This document shows, piece after piece, positions 44,143-57,179 of a DNA stretch of 64,000 bases. Within the stretch, counting starts at the first letter, position 1. Each line of letters opens with the position of its first letter. Both the position numbers and the translations under genes were made by a program. The stretch is from Fremontodendron californicum. Taxonomy: Eukaryota; Streptophyta; Magnoliopsida; Malvales; Malvaceae. The stretch is taken from positions 11,239,590-11,303,589 of the forward strand of contig JAULJL010000046.1 in assembly GCA_030761205.1 (NCBI GenBank), read 5' to 3'. A model generated the notes under the pieces. That model did no database searches and had not been told where the DNA came from. It worked only from the letters and a program-made list of their open reading frames with translations.

Positions 44143-44329
44143 ACTAACGAATATCTTAAGAATATTTGTTAAACTTGGTTATGTTATTATTTTTGATAGC
44201 ACTCTTATATTAAATATTTAAATACAATAATTTAAAATTAATTTAATAATTTTCAATATATTAAAAATTATAATTTATCTAATATGATAATCTTACAAAA
44301 TGTTTTAAAAATATTCATTAACAAAATCC
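44143..44329. mobile_element. MITE-F copy 4, degenerate
   Basis: agattttactaacgaatatc ... aaatattcattaacaaaatcc with a diverged core. Confidence 0.55.
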
Positions 44330-44691
44330 GTTTATTAACAGTAAAAAGAAGATTGGTTTATTCTAATCATGGAAACAACAAATTTAGAGCACATGTCCCC
44401 TCAATCTAAAGTTGAATTTATAACAATAAGAGTAGAGTGTTCAAGATTAATCATTCCTCAAAAAGAATAAAAATGAAAAATTATGAAATTAAGAAAGAAA
44501 TCAGATCAATTTGATGTTAATTAAGAGTTTAAAAGTCAAAAACAATTTAAGGAAATTTTGACATGTTTGGTTTCCAAACTAACCTACTAATTCTTAACGT
44601 ATGCTCATGTTAGCATGAGCAAATAGTTTTCATTTTGTAAATATTTTCCAACTTTTTTTTTTGTTTCTTCATAATGTAATTTGCTATATAT

Positions 44692-44900
44692 TAGATTTGG
44701 TAATATTGGATACGATTATACGACACGAAAAATATAATTAAAATAAAATATGAAACACGACACGAATACATGAACATATCAAAATGTATAAAAACAAATT
44801 ATTAATATGTTAAAATTTATAAAAATATAAAACACCTTAAACATGATTACGATACGAAAAATACACGAACATGACACGGATACATGAATTGCCAGGTCTA
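44692..44900 (-). mobile_element. MITE-C copy with target duplication
   Basis: Starts tagatttggtaatattgg and ends catgaattgccaggtcta. Flanks ctatatat and ttatatat match at 7 of 8. Confidence 0.78.
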
Positions 44901-45525
44901 TTATATATGTACTCTTTAGTCGTACTTTTTTGTGTGTAGATTTAATAATTTCGATATGCGTATCTATTTTATTTTTTTATCAATCGTATAAATATAAATA
45001 TAATATAAATTATTAAATGTGTCAAAATTTTAAATATGAATACAATGCGAGAGTATTAAATGTATCGTATCATATTTAATATATTATTTTCATATTTATT
45101 AAACGTGTTATGTTCCTTTTGTATTTTTGTATCATGGTTACAATGTTAGATTTACTTTAAAAAATATATATATATATTTTTTTATAATGAAGTAAATAGC
45201 ACTCATAGTCCTCAAATTTTGGGGAATATATTGTTTTGGTCTATAATTTTTTTTTTTAGTTTTGGGTGCAATTTTGGTATTTAAATTTTAAAATGTAATA
45301 ATTTGATCTCTAATTACAAGTATCATAACAAATTAATCATTTTCGTTAGTTTTTTTGTTACATCTGCATTTGCAGCTAGCTGGTAACATGGGTCACCGCT
45401 AACACATGTCTCTTCATTTTTTTTTTCTTTTATTTCTTATTTCTTTTTCATTTTTTCTTTGATATTCTTTTATAAATAAATACAATAAAAAAAAAACATT
45501 ATAATCTGCTAAATGTTAAGAACAA

Positions 45526-45556
<31 letters not shown>

Positions 45557-45562
<6 letters not shown>

Positions 45563-45925
45563 GGATCTAAGTGTAAAACTAAATTAGTTTTACACACTTT
45601 CGTAACTTTTTGTATTATTTATATTTGTTTAATCCGATTGTCGTATTTCATATTTTATTCATGTAAATCATGCACGTCAAAATTTGAATAAATTAAAAAT
45701 ATTTAACTATTTGTTCGATATAAAAAAGCTTTAAACTGTTAAATATATATTGAAAAAGACAGTATTCTCGAACGATATGATAAAGATATCAAATTGGTTC
45801 AAAACTTTACGTGCACGACAAGTATAATTATATTGTTAAATCTAACTATCAATTTGTTAAAATATAAATTATATAAAAATTTACGAAAATATGTAAAACT
45901 AATTAATTTTACACTAATTTTACAC
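45557..45925 (+). mobile_element. MITE-E copy 3
   Basis: gtgtaaaactaaattagttt ... ctttcgtaactttttgtatt ... catgcacgtcaaaatttg ... gaaaatatgtaaaactaatt. It directly follows a TA tract (45531-45559). Confidence 0.75.
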
Positions 45926-48365
45926 CATATATTTGGTAACTATTTCTCACAATCACCAATTCCATAAAACCAAAAGTAAAAAAAGAAAGAAGAAAAACAA
46001 TCACGTAAAAATTGGATGAAAAAGAAAAGAAAAGAAAAAAAAAACCTACAGAAAACAGCATGAACAAGAAGATGAAGACAAATGGAACAAACAAGAAGAA
46101 GAAACAAATAATTAGAAATGCCTGGCTTTCCCATGTACGCCTCTGAAAATTTTTGGACTCCAACGAACAATTCTTGGCCTTGAAACGATGAATATAATTA
46201 CTATATATTCTTCCAAGCTAAACCTTACGGCTTACGCCGACGCCGACGTCGTCGTCGTTGGAAGTGCCTCAGTCAACCATAAGTGAAAACTTAAGAAACT
46301 TGAAGGTTGCAAGAAAATACTTGAAGAACATGAGCAAGCAAGCGATAACATCATATTTCTTCTTCTTCTTCTTCTTCTTCATAACTTTTTTGGGTTTTGA
46401 CAAAAATGAAGAGATTGTCTAGGAGTTAACACAAAGGAGAAGAATATAAAAAGGGTGAAATAATAAGAAAGGTAGGAAAAAGGGGAAGGGTGTTCCCAAG
46501 AAGATGACCAGCGTTTCCCATTAATGTTGTTTTCAAAGGTGAAAGGACTAATTTATTTTATTTATTTATTTATTTTTGGGTTGGCAAAGAAGAGAAGAAG
46601 AGGCAGGGCTTTTTTTGTTGGGTAAATTTGAAAAATATGCCTTGTAAAAAAAGATTTATTTTCAATAATCTAATGTGTAAAAATAATTTATAGAAAGGAA
46701 ATCTAAAATTTTAGAATTTTTAATAAAGAAATGAGAAAGATTTAATTACCCTTAATGAAAGAAATAAATTTCTCTTTATCTTTGACTAGTTTATCATTTT
46801 TATTTTAAGGATTTTTTTAATCGGTATATTAAAAAAAATATTTGTTAATAAATTTGGGAAAGATTTATTTATAAAAAAAAATTGTAAAAAAAAAAAGAGA
46901 TAAATAATAAGAGAAAGGAAAAGGAATGTTATTAAAGGTATTTAAGTCTTTGTAATTTCTTTCCTAATAAATTTTTTATTTTTTATTTCTCTTTTTCATA
47001 TTACTTTTATCTATTAGACTATTGAGCAATTATCATGAAATGGATTGGATGTTTTTCATATTTTCCCTTTTTTTGTTTCACACGTTGGGGTGGTTCCTTT
47101 TGTCATCCCCCTTGAACCCCCACAAACAATCAGTCAATAGTTTTTTAAGGGCCCCTTTAAATGACCGAAATTAGTTCAATTTAGACTTATTTATGGATGG
47201 GGTTGTAAATTAATTTTTTTAAAAAATTTTTTTATTTAAATTCGGATCGAATCGATAAATTTATTTTATTATTTATAAAAATATTTTTATATTTATAATT
47301 AATTTTTAAATTTATAAACAACAATTCAGATCGGACTAGACCGATCCGAATTTAAAAAATTTATGTTCGGATTCGGTCCGCGGGCCCTTGGACAGATATA
47401 CTTTAATTGTGTTAAGTTTGGTTTTTCTCTCTTTATTAATACTACTGGCCTTGATTTAGGAAACAATGTTGATCCAAGGTTTTGATAAAAACATTATTTT
47501 ATTAATAAAGTGATATTTAAAAAAAATTAATTAATAAATTATGTATTTTTTAATTCATTAAAAATAATTTCTTTAAAAATATTATTTTAATAATTCTTAA
47601 CTAATACTATAAATATCAATTAATCGGATCCTTTTTGTATATAAATAATATCATGAATGACCTTATATTATATATTTTTTAGTTAATGGTGTTAACTCAA
47701 ATATCATATTTTTACACGGTGTGATATAATATAGGTATCAAATTAAATTTTTTTAAAGTACATGTACCATTTTAAAAAATATATATATATAATACATAAT
47801 CATTCATAATATTATCTCTTATATATATTATTATCATTATTAAAATGCTTCAAGTTAAGGGTTCTCCTTACCTAATTCTATTCTAATCTAATAATTTATT
47901 AGTAATTTGCTTGGGTAGAAGGTTAAGTGTATTGTTTATTTGTTTATTGGATTTAGTGTGACTTGTATTTTATATATTTTGATGGATGCACGATAGGGTC
48001 TTCAATCTTCATTTTTTTTTCTGCATCCGATTTTTTTTGACTCAATGAATTGATGTATGCTTTCCTCTGTTAAGAGCAGGGTTCGAATCTCTTTCTCTCA
48101 AATTATCATTTTTTTTTCTTTTCTTTTTGACACTTGTATGATCAATAGTGACTCAATTTATCATATTCATCTCCAATATTCCAATACAAAGCCACAGAAA
48201 CTTGAGTAAAAATAATAAAAAAAAAAATATAAAAGGAACAATAAAAGATTTCATTACAACAGTAATTGACTTTCTGAAAATAGACGTCCATGAGTTGTGC
48301 ATCTCCATGACAACGATGAGATGTATGGTTGGTACGAACTGTGGTTTGGAATTTTTTTTATTCAG
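45926..48365. other. Gene-free region
   Basis: 45930-46170 is purine-rich on the + strand; its antisense ORFs are poly-Phe/Leu artefacts. At 46230-46260 a GC-rich patch (acgccgacgccgacgtcgtc) is near a TTC run (46356-46380); short ORFs of 32-34 codons there are not supportable. 47190-47400 has diverged MITE-B-like blocks (cggatcgaatcg ... cagatcggactagaccgat). The rest is AT-rich. Confidence 0.5.
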
Positions 48366-48604
48366 ATTCGATTTTGGGTAGATTTAAGCTGGTTCATTGG
48401 CTTGATTTATTGTTCAAAATAATAATAAAAAATTAAAAAATTATTTTTTATAATTTAATTTAAATAAAAAATAATTTTTTAATAGTTGAACAATGACTCG
48501 AATCGGGCCGAACTGGCTCGAGTCACTAAAACTCTTTCCAAATCCGATTCAATATAGGCCAGACTGATCGGATCAGACGAACTATCCGACTTATGAGCAG
48601 GTCT
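48366..48604 (+). mobile_element. MITE-B copy 5, degenerate
   Basis: tagatttaagctggttcattg ... AT core 48415-48480 ... aactatccgacttatgagcaggtcta. The right end is well kept. Confidence 0.65.
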
Positions 48605-50167
48605 AATTACAACAAAATTTGACATGATTCCTCGACAACATCAACAGATACCTTTGACTCAAGAAAAAGTTTGGTGGGATTGGGACCTATTGCTTAATTG
48701 ACTTAACAATAACATTGCTCCAATTAAATTTTCGTTCACTCATTCGTTGATAAGTTCGTTGATAAATTTAAACACGATACGATTACATGATATGAATATT
48801 ATATAAAAAATAATTAAAATATGACATAAAATATATACGCACTACAACAATTAGAACTCTTAGTGACGATTTTTTTGTGACTATGAGTAATTTTGTCACA
48901 AATATAAGGTTTTTTGTGACGAAATTTTACATGACACTATTGATATATATAATTGTGATGTTTTGTTATACAGTCACTGTTATATTAGAAATTGTGATGT
49001 GTTAAGTTTTTTTCACAATTAAATTGTCACTATTAATATATTAACAGTGTCAAAAAGTAGTTGGTAACAATAAAATCGCCATTAATAAAAGACTAGTGAC
49101 AATATATAATCACTGTTGTTAAGATGTATAGTGATTAGTGACGAGTCATTTGTGATATAAATAAATTTAGTCACTAATATATTAATAGTGTCAAAAAGTG
49201 TTGGCAACAATAAAATCGTCATTAATAAAATAGAAGTGACAATACATAAAGTGGTCACTGTTGTTAAGATGTATAGTGACGACTCATTTGTGATGTAAAT
49301 AAACTATTACTAGTATTAGTGATAATTCCTTATGAAACTAATAACATAGGTTATTGGTAATTGTGACCACTAGTTATTTCGTCATAATTATGGTATTGTT
49401 TCTGATGCTATAATAATTTTCTTTGATAAATAGTCACTATTTTCTATGTAAATAATGTCGGAATATTCTATTTCACTTTACAGTCATCACTAAAAAATAA
49501 TATGATTTGCAAAAAGAAAATGTTGGCAATGATAAAATATATAGTGACAATATAAAAAACATGTCACAGTTGTCAAAAATTGTTATTATAATATAAGTTT
49601 TTAAGTCATTTATAATTTACTTTTTGTTGCTTACAGTCATAGTAATTTTAAGATATTAATGTTGGATTATATTTATCGTGAAAAAACTAAATATTATATT
49701 GGTAATGGTTATTTTAGTTATTAGAATTGGACCAAATAATGTCTCTTTCAAGATTTCAAGTCATGGGTCAATGATTCAAATGTTGGGTCATTTAAATTAA
49801 TGTTGGGTTAATTAAATATTTAAAATGTTAATAATAAAATTATAAATAATATTTATTATTAATAAAATTATATAATATATAAATAATATTTATTAATTTA
49901 AGATTTATTTTGTGAGATACATACAAATTAATTTGGTCACATTAATCATTAACCTAAATGATTATCATATATCATTGATTCAAACATTGATATATGAACT
50001 TACTTGTAACCTTTTTTCAACTAAATTTTAGTTGAAACTGAAATAGATAAATTTGTATTAAACGAAATTTTGAAAGCGTATAAAAAATTAACAATAATCG
50101 GATTAAATAAATATAAATCGTATAAAAAAATTATGAAAACATGTAAAAATAATTTAGTTTTACACTA

Positions 50168-50512
50168 GTGTAAGTGAGATGTAAAACTAAATTACTTTTA
50201 CACACTTTCATAATTTTTTATACGATTTATATTTGTTTAATCCGACCGTCGTATTTCATGTTCTATTCACGTAGATCATGCACGTCAAGTTTCGAGTAAA
50301 TTAAAAATGTCTAACTATTTGTTCGATATAAACAAATTTCAACCGTTAAATATATATTGAAAAAGACAGTATTCTTCATCGATATGATAGAGATATCAGA
50401 TCGATTTGAACTTTACGTGCACGATGAGTACGATTATATTACTAAATCCAATGGTCGACTTGTTAAAATATTAATCGTATACTAAATTGTAAAAACGTGT
50501 AAAACTAATTAG
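50168..50512 (+). mobile_element. MITE-E copy 4 (inside CACTA)
   Basis: Starts ctagtgtaagtgagatgtaa / actaaattacttttacac and ends cgtgtaaaactaattagtgt; internal words as in the other copies. A partial second copy end lies just left (50040-50165). Confidence 0.75.
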
Positions 50513-50517
50513 TGTAA

Positions 50518-50908
50518 GGGCTAGTTTAGCATTGCTGTTGGAAAAAGCTTGGGTTGAAAAAAGCTCGAGTTGAAAAAAGTGTGTTTATAAAGTGTGGTGA
50601 AAAAGTGTGGTTTAAAAACTTTTAAGTGTTTAGCATTGCTGTGAAAAAGTATTGTAGGAAATTGAAATGTCAAAAAAAGATATGTTTAAAATAATAAAAG
50701 TGTAGAGATGTGAGGATAGTAAAGTCATTTTATCCAAAAGCCAGCTTTTAAAGCCCAAAAACTATATTTTTTGGCTTTTTGGTTTGGCTTTTCAAACCAT
50801 GGTTTCAACAGCAGAAGCCAATTTTTTTTATCTGTTTAGCATTGTGTTTGCGGTGAAAAGCAGCTTTTGACCTCAAAAGCTGTGCCAGAAGCAATGCTAA
50901 ACGAGGCC
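50518..50908. mobile_element. PIF/Harbinger-like MITE (inside CACTA)
   Basis: Ends GGGCTAGTTTAGCATTGCT and AGCAATGCTAAACGAGGCC, flanked by TAA on both sides (50515-50517, 50909-50911). The same family as the Mo25 intron 3 element. Confidence 0.88.
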
Positions 50909-50911
50909 TAA

Positions 50912-52731
50912 ATAGATCCCTCCTCATATATATATACCCTAACCGCCACTCTTATAGCCCTTTGCCATTGGAAGGCAAGATTATAACCATTAACCTTTCT
51001 TTTTTATTTTCCCTTTCAGCCAAACTTCCTGGTCAATCACCAACAACCACACATCTCTCAACTTTGCCCAGAGGTAACATTTCTTGCTTTTGCCATTTCA
51101 AGCATCTCATTAGCAGGATTTTTTACATGAATCATAAATTAATTTTTGTTGGGTATTTGAATGGTTGTATTATCACTATTATGATATCAATCTGAATTTG
51201 GTGAATGATTTTTGGTTAGATATGTTTAAATCAATCTCTTATGAATCGTGGGTATTGTGAAAATTAGCTTTATAATAAGATTTAAGGCTTTTGGGTTTTT
51301 ATACGGCTTTAATCTCAATCATGCCGGCATTAGATGGAAATTTTGGGTTAGAGATCTAATTATAGGAGTAGTATGAAACCAATTTTTTCTTATTTTTCGT
51401 GTGATTGTATGGATTTTTAAATATGAATTGGCTTGTGTTTTAAAAAAATAGAATGGAAATACTTTAATATTTTCTTGTGGTCAGCGAGGGTACCATGGAA
51501 ACAAGTCAAAAAAGTGAGTCAGAATATTAATCTATAGGTCTCATTTTTTGTTGGGTTAATATGAAAAACATGTCCCTAATAGATGATTTATTTTTAAATG
51601 GTTATATATTAGCATTATTCATTAAAAGGAAATAGAAAAATATGAAATTGTTATTAAGGAAATGACAAAGACAAAAACATCCTTAATGAGATTTTGATAT
51701 CTCTAACCTTTCTCCTCTTATTAAGAAAATATTTTTTTTTTATAATTTTAATTAAAAATAAATTAAAAAATAAAATATTTAAATATTTATTTTTGTAAAA
51801 TTTTAAAAAATAAAATATAAAAAAATAATTATTTTATTATTTAATTAAAAAACTAAATTAAAAAATTAAAAATATTTATTTTTTAAAATTAAAAATATTT
51901 ATTTTCAAAAAATATTATTTTTTAATTAAAAAATAAAAGAAAAAGGGAGAAGGTTTTTTTATCAAGGGATTTATGTTAGGGTATTTTAGTCTTTATCATT
52001 TTCTTAATAACAATTTCATACTTTTCTATTTTCTTTTAATAAATAATTCTAACATATATGATCATTTAAGAATAAACCCTCTATGGAGGGCATGTTTTTC
52101 ATATTAACCCTTTTTTGTTTAGTCACTTGCCTTGCCCCTACTGTATTTGTTAGAAGTAAGAAGTTCAGTCACTTGGAAAGATTGTTCTTGTTAGAAATTG
52201 TCATAATGATTATTAGAAGTTTTTCTTATATCTTTGGAAAGATTGTTCTCCTTAAAGATGTGTTAGAATGCATATTAAAAGTTTTTCTTCTAATCTTTTG
52301 AAAGATTGTTTGCATTGGTATTGTCTAAATTGAGCATGAGGTCATTAAAGTTTTCTTTATTGGGGTTTGTAGTTTCAACTTTCAATTATCTTGTGGATTA
52401 GCTTTGTGGAAGATGGGTTGATGAATTTAGTTTCTGATTTTTTTTTTCTTTTCTTCTTTTGGATTCTTACAAAGAAATAAAGTAAGAAAATATTAGAGTA
52501 AAAAATCAACTTAAGGCTACATAGGAATTGTAGTCATCGAGTTGGCTTGATAAAACTATATATATGACCTTTTTAATGTTACCTTAAACACTTCATTTGA
52601 TAGCATGACAGTAGGTTGTAAAATTTGTTACTTTGTTTAGCCATTATTTTCTTTCATTTAAAAACATTTGGAATTAACTACATGTGAATGATTGAGCTCA
52701 TTATTTGTAGGAGCTATTTGTTGAGGCTAAC
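50912..52731. other. CACTA interior, possible captured segment
   Basis: At about 50930-51090 the sequence is less AT-biased (accgccactcttatagccct, then ccaaacttcctggtcaatca and aactttgcccagag|gtaac). It looks like a leader with a splice donor. I cannot identify a gene. The rest of the stretch is T-rich with no supportable ORF. Confidence 0.35.
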
Positions 52732-52930
52732 TAGACCTGCTCATGGGTCGGGCCGGGTCGGCCCGATAGGCCCAAATTTATTGTTCATCATATTAAAATT
52801 TTTTTTAATATTTTTATAATAAAATTAAATAAAATAATATTATTATAATAAAAAAATACTGATCCGGGTTGGGTCGAGCCGGCCCGGATCAAAAATATCC
52901 TGTTCAGGCCTGACCCAAACTCCATACTTC
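52732..52930 (+). mobile_element. MITE-B copy 6, 3'-truncated (inside CACTA)
   Basis: Starts TAGACCTGCTCATGGGTCGG, with an AT core and a second GC block (ggttgggtcgagccggcccg), but stops near ctgacccaaactcc without the closing gagcaggtcta. Confidence 0.8.
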
Positions 52931-54068
52931 AAATAAATATGCAATTTCAACTTGCAAAACTTGAAACTTGATCATTCAAGTTTCTTAACACAAGTATCGA
53001 GACATGGCGTCAAGAAGTGAAACAAATATCAATAGTTGATATGCTTAACAAGTATGTACGTTTAATGGTTTGAAAAAAAAAGGGTATAGTTAAATTTATT
53101 TATTATTTTTGTATTACAATATATTTTTGAATAATAGTAATTGACATATTTTTTCTCTAGTGTTAGCTCATTTTGTAGGAAACAAATGGAAATTGACTTT
53201 TTTTGGAACTGCGGATATTTAGCTTGGTGTATATTTTTATTCATTTACTTTCATGTCAATGAATTCAGAACTTGTATAGTATAGATTTTTTACATGAATA
53301 TTTTATGTATTTTAATGGAATGTAAATGATATTCCAAATTGTATTTTGGATATTATTTTTATATCCTAATGAATATTTGGAAATTAATCTTGCACATTCT
53401 TTTATGTTATTTATTTTGCATATTAATATTGTAATAATAATTATTATTATTATTATTACATGCTACACTTTGAAGAATTCTTTTAGTGACAATATTCATC
53501 ACTGAAATTGATAGTTTTGTGACGTAATAAACTTAATGGTCACATTTAATTAAATTTTGTAATGACGTAACTTGTCACAAATAATATTTAATATATGTGA
53601 CAACATATTTTAGACACTATTTAAATGTACATTTGTAACAATTTTCGATACTAATAGAATAATACTAGTGTCAATTTTTTGTCACTACCTTTTTGAGTAA
53701 AAAAAAAATGGTCACTAAAAAATTGAATAATTGTGGCGATTTCATGAAAGTCGTCACTAATAAAATAGTGACCGAGTTATTTGTGACGACAAGTGGCGAA
53801 TTTTGAAAATCGTCACTATGAATTTAATGACTAAATTTAATGCTTTTAGTGACCACTTTCACTGCCACTAAATATGCATTTTCTTGTAGTGACGATATGA
53901 TACGAAAAAATAACACGAACATGATACGAATACATGAAATTGTCAAAATTCATATAATATGTGTTATTAACATGTCAAAATTAATAGAAATATATTATTT
54001 ATTAAATACGATTATAATTCGTGAAAATATATTAACATAATACAAAATACACGAATTGAAAAATCTAG

Positions 54069-55345
54069 TCCGTTCTCCTCATTCGGCGATTTTTTTTTTC
54101 CTTTCAATTTTCTGTTTCCTTCTTGCTTCGGAATCTACCCTTTGAAATAGGAACATATACTAAGTCTAAAACCCTAGAAAAATGGGGAGTTGTTAAAAGG
54201 AATCTTGTCCTCGTCTAAGGCATATTATGGAGTAAAGACTAAAGGAACACAATTAGTTAAATTACCTTCTGAGAATGTATTCGGACTTGTCAAACATTAA
54301 TGTGGGTATCGAAATTAAAATTAATTGATAATACGTAGAGAGATTTTTGTTATATTTATGTGATCAAGATGTACCAAAGTTAATTGATGGAATTTATTTT
54401 TATCACCACTTTAATACTCGATAACGGACATATCATATGGCATAAATATTACATCATCACGTGTAGGGATGACGGTCTATTTCATAGTGTAAAAATAATA
54501 CACATATCACAGAGAAGATCACGAAAGAGAAAATTAATGGACGGAACATAATATCTAAATTCAATTGACAATAAATGAAAAAATATATTTTGATTATATT
54601 TTATCTCTTCAACAAATTTAATAATGAGGCTAACGATCTTATTGTTACATGTAGAAAAGAAACCCGAACTCAAGTAATTTACAAGTAATTTATCAACCCC
54701 ATCAATGTTAGTTAATGAAACAACATTTTTCTCACACATTAGACATTCTCCCTTTATTCGTATCAAAAGGCTGCCATTGAAACTTCCTTACCCCATATTC
54801 TTCTAGTTTCCTAATAGCAGTTTTAGGGGGCTTTGAACACTAATAGATGGTAAATAGGTAAAGAATTGAAAACGGATAACATATGGTTTTTGGTTTGGAT
54901 TTATATTTGATGTATTGTCAGTGTATAGATTTATATATTGATAGTGAACCACATGATACCACTTATTACAAAGTATATTTTTAAGGATTTTTAAAATTTA
55001 TGTTTGTTTAGTAATAAGGTGTAATCGTATGATTCACTGACAGTGTATAAATTTATACACTGACAGTATATTAAATACAAACTCTTTTAATTTACAGCAT
55101 TTGCATATATTGAAAATTTTAAATTGCAGCAAAGGAAATTAAACAAAACTTAGAAACAACTTTCATTACATTAAGTAGAAAATTTACGAGTACATGAAAC
55201 CTAGTACATAGGGCATTTCGTTACGGGGTCAAATTCATGGGGATCTAACCCTAACCCTTCTGACATTTTATTCCTACACCTTTCTTCTTATATGTAGTAC
55301 ACATGTACAACTTTGGAGGTACATGAGGTTTCCAGCGCTGTTTTC
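54069..55345. other. Gene-free DNA downstream of the Gly-rich exon
   Basis: AT-rich. 54940-55075 has a repeated word (tgtatagatttatatattgata / agtgtataaatttatacactgac). The last 100 bp is the likely 3' UTR of the minus-strand glycine-rich exon. The 94-codon antisense ORF at 54482-54766 has no recognisable motif. Confidence 0.5.
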
Positions 55346-55824
55346 TTATGGATTGGCTTCACCACTATATGCACCGCCGCCGCCTCCACCACCTCCACGT
55401 CCTCCTCCATGTCCGCCACCACCATAACCACCACCACCACCTCGTCCGCCTCCATGTCCGCCACCACCACCTTGTCCTCCTCCATGTCCGCCGCCACCAC
55501 CTTGTCCGCCACCACCACCTTGTCCACCACCTTGTCCTCCTCCATGTCCACCACCACCACCTTGTCCGCCTCCATGTCCGCCACCACCGCTTTGTCCGCC
55601 ACCACCACCTTGTCCTCCTCCATGTCCGCCGCCACCACCTTGTCCGCCACCACCACCTTGTCCTCCTCCATGTCCGCCACCACCAGAACCACCACCACCA
55701 CCTCGTCCTCCTCCATGTCCGCCACCACCACCGCCACGTCCTCCACCGTATCCTCCTCCTCCATAACCATTTCCTTGGTACTTCACCTCGTTTTGCTGGT
55801 TATTTAACTCTTCCGCCACGATGT
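55346..55824 (-). CDS. Glycine-rich protein exon (terminal exon C of the cluster)
   Basis: One open exon of 158 codons plus stop, preceded by a good acceptor (GTCCTTGCAG|AC). It begins IVAEELNNQQNEVKYQGNGY and continues as GGGGYGGGRGGGGGGHGGG-type repeats with His, Gln, Arg and Tyr between glycines, ending AYSGEANP. It lacks a signal peptide of its own. The acceptor phase (two bases complete a codon) matches the donor of the signal-peptide exon at 57436-57535, 1.6 kb upstream, so they could be joined. Proteins of this type are cell-wall or secreted structural proteins. Its start VAEELNNQQNEVKY resembles exon B (VAEEVNQIEEAKY), which shows common descent. If not spliced to an upstream exon, the Met at 55819 (a GTG in sequence) would not serve as a normal start. 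Confidence 0.7.
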
Positions 55825-55981
55825 CTGCAAGGACAAAACACGATAACTTGCATTTTAAACATGGATAAAATAAGTTTAAGGTTGAAGCTGTTGAAAATTA
55901 ATATTAATACTGAAATAATCAGGAATATCGTCTTTAGATCAGAATTAATGTTTTATTTTTTCAGATTTTAACATTTGTTAG

Positions 55982-56106
55982 CTATTCGAAGACTCGCATG
56001 GCCGTACCAGCAAAGCTGCAACACCTGCAACCATAGCTGCCACAACAACGGTATCTGCATGAATACTTGGCTTCCTCAATCTGATTCACTTCCTCTGCTA
56101 CTTCCA
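55982..56106 (-). CDS. Cys-rich terminal exon B (solo) of the secreted GRP/CRP cluster
   Basis: After an acceptor (TGCAAGCAG|TG) an open frame runs EVAEEVNQIEEAKYSCRYRC then CGSYGCRCCSFAGTAMRVFE and stop (TAG, 55984-55982). The C-R-x-R-C-C ... G-C-R-C-C spacing is the Cys-rich C-terminal motif of secreted nodulin/GRP3-like glycine-rich proteins (usually C..CC....C..CC..AGEA). The phase again fits the exon at 57436-57535. I find no signal-peptide exon between this exon and 57180, so it is either an alternative terminal exon or a relic. Confidence 0.6.
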
Positions 56107-56741
56107 CTGCTTGCACACATAAATGTTGCATTATATAAGTGAATGAAATTAAAAAGAAATTACTTTTTTCTTTTATTTTCTATATTAATATTAGCATGAT
56201 CGGGACATTAATTTTCAATATTGATTTAATCTTTACTAATATAAAAGAAGTCTCCAAGTTTTAGTGTTACTCCAACTCGGTAATTTCATTATATTTAATT
56301 GATTTGCAAAACTTAATTTAACTGAATTGCAAAATTTGGCACATTCATAAAAAATATTTTTTTAACTTCTAATGGATTTTCTAATTTGTTATCAAAAATT
56401 TTGGCACGTTCTTTCAAACAAATTTTTTATATTCTTAATAATCGTAAACCGAATTTTTTTCAGGTGAAAAAATCTTTCACGTGCATCAAATGTGTCATTA
56501 AAGCTAGTAATAAAAAGTTGAATTCAAAATTGAAAGGTTAATTTTTTCTTTTTGAATACTTAATATTATTATAAAAATGCTATAAAAATGCAATAAATAA
56601 ATCACTCTTTGTAGTCCAAAGGTTCAATTTTTTTTACTATGCACTCTCTAATAATTTTTCATGATTTATTAACTAAATTATCAAGAGTAAAATTGGAGTC
56701 TAACTCTAACTGAACTTCACCTACAAGGAAAATGGTAAAAT

Positions 56742-57016
56742 ATGTTATTCAGATTCTTCATTTTTTGTAAAATATTCATATTTAATATTTATATCCGATA
56801 CATATTCGAAGTATAAGGGTATGATTCTCCGAATATATAAATTTTTTATAAAAAAATTGAGTATATCCATATCGGATACATACCCATATTCGACACATAT
56901 TCGTACATAAATATAAAGGTATGATTCTCCGAATATATATATTAAAAAAATTTTTTTGAATATATCCATATCGGGATACATACCCATATCCGACACTTAC
57001 TCTCGTATCCGGCTAA
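56742..57016 (-). mobile_element. MITE-A copy 29 with internal duplication
   Basis: atatgttattcagattcttc ... cgtatccggctaacatt. The stretch aaggtatgattctccgaatatat ... atatccatatcgg ... atacatacccatat occurs twice inside it. Confidence 0.75.
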
Positions 57017-57179
57017 CATTAAGGGATAAATGTCCCAACTCCCAATAATAAAGGTACTAAAAGTGGTGGGTTTCGCTTGATTAAGCATTAGTTATGTTAC
57101 GACACAAGAGGATGTGTATAACCAACTAAAGAAATTAAAACCATGAGAAAATGAGACAGAAGGATAAGGATGGTCGAGG

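Larger units (their letters stand above)
48840..53891. mobile_element. Non-autonomous CACTA-type DNA transposon
   Basis: Left terminus CACTACAACAATTAG and right terminus TTTTCTTGTAGTG, i.e. inverted CACTACAA(C/G)A ends. A 3-bp duplication, acg, flanks it (48837-48839, 53892-53894), as CACTA (En/Spm) elements make. Both subterminal zones (48855-49650, 53480-53880) are full of short gtgacga / gtcacta / tagtgac words in both orientations, the expected transposase-binding-type repeats. It is 5052 bp long. I find no transposase frame, so it is non-autonomous. MITE-E (50168), a Harbinger-like MITE (50518) and MITE-B (52732) are nested inside. Confidence 0.88.
48755..54068 (-). mobile_element. MITE-C copy interrupted by the CACTA element
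   Basis: The left part (aaacacgatacgattacatg ... aaaatatatacg) ends at 48839 and the right part (acgatatgatacgaaaaaat ... cacgaattgaaaaatcta) runs from 53892 to 54068. Joined, they give one MITE-C in family order. Confidence 0.8.

Noticed and set aside
45909..46170. Two overlapping Phe/Leu-rich minus-strand ORFs with apparent membrane segments
   Set aside because: Produced by an A/G-rich low-complexity stretch; no family resemblance and no splice context.
46195..46440. Small ORFs near a GC-rich patch and a TTC run
   Set aside because: Only 32-34 codons, low complexity, no conserved motif known to me.
55348..55971. 207-codon His/Leu/Val-rich and 164-codon Ser/Thr-rich ORFs on the + strand
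   Set aside because: They are antisense readings of the glycine-codon repeats of exon C, as is the Glu/Asp/Val ORF at 55288-55770; no independent support.
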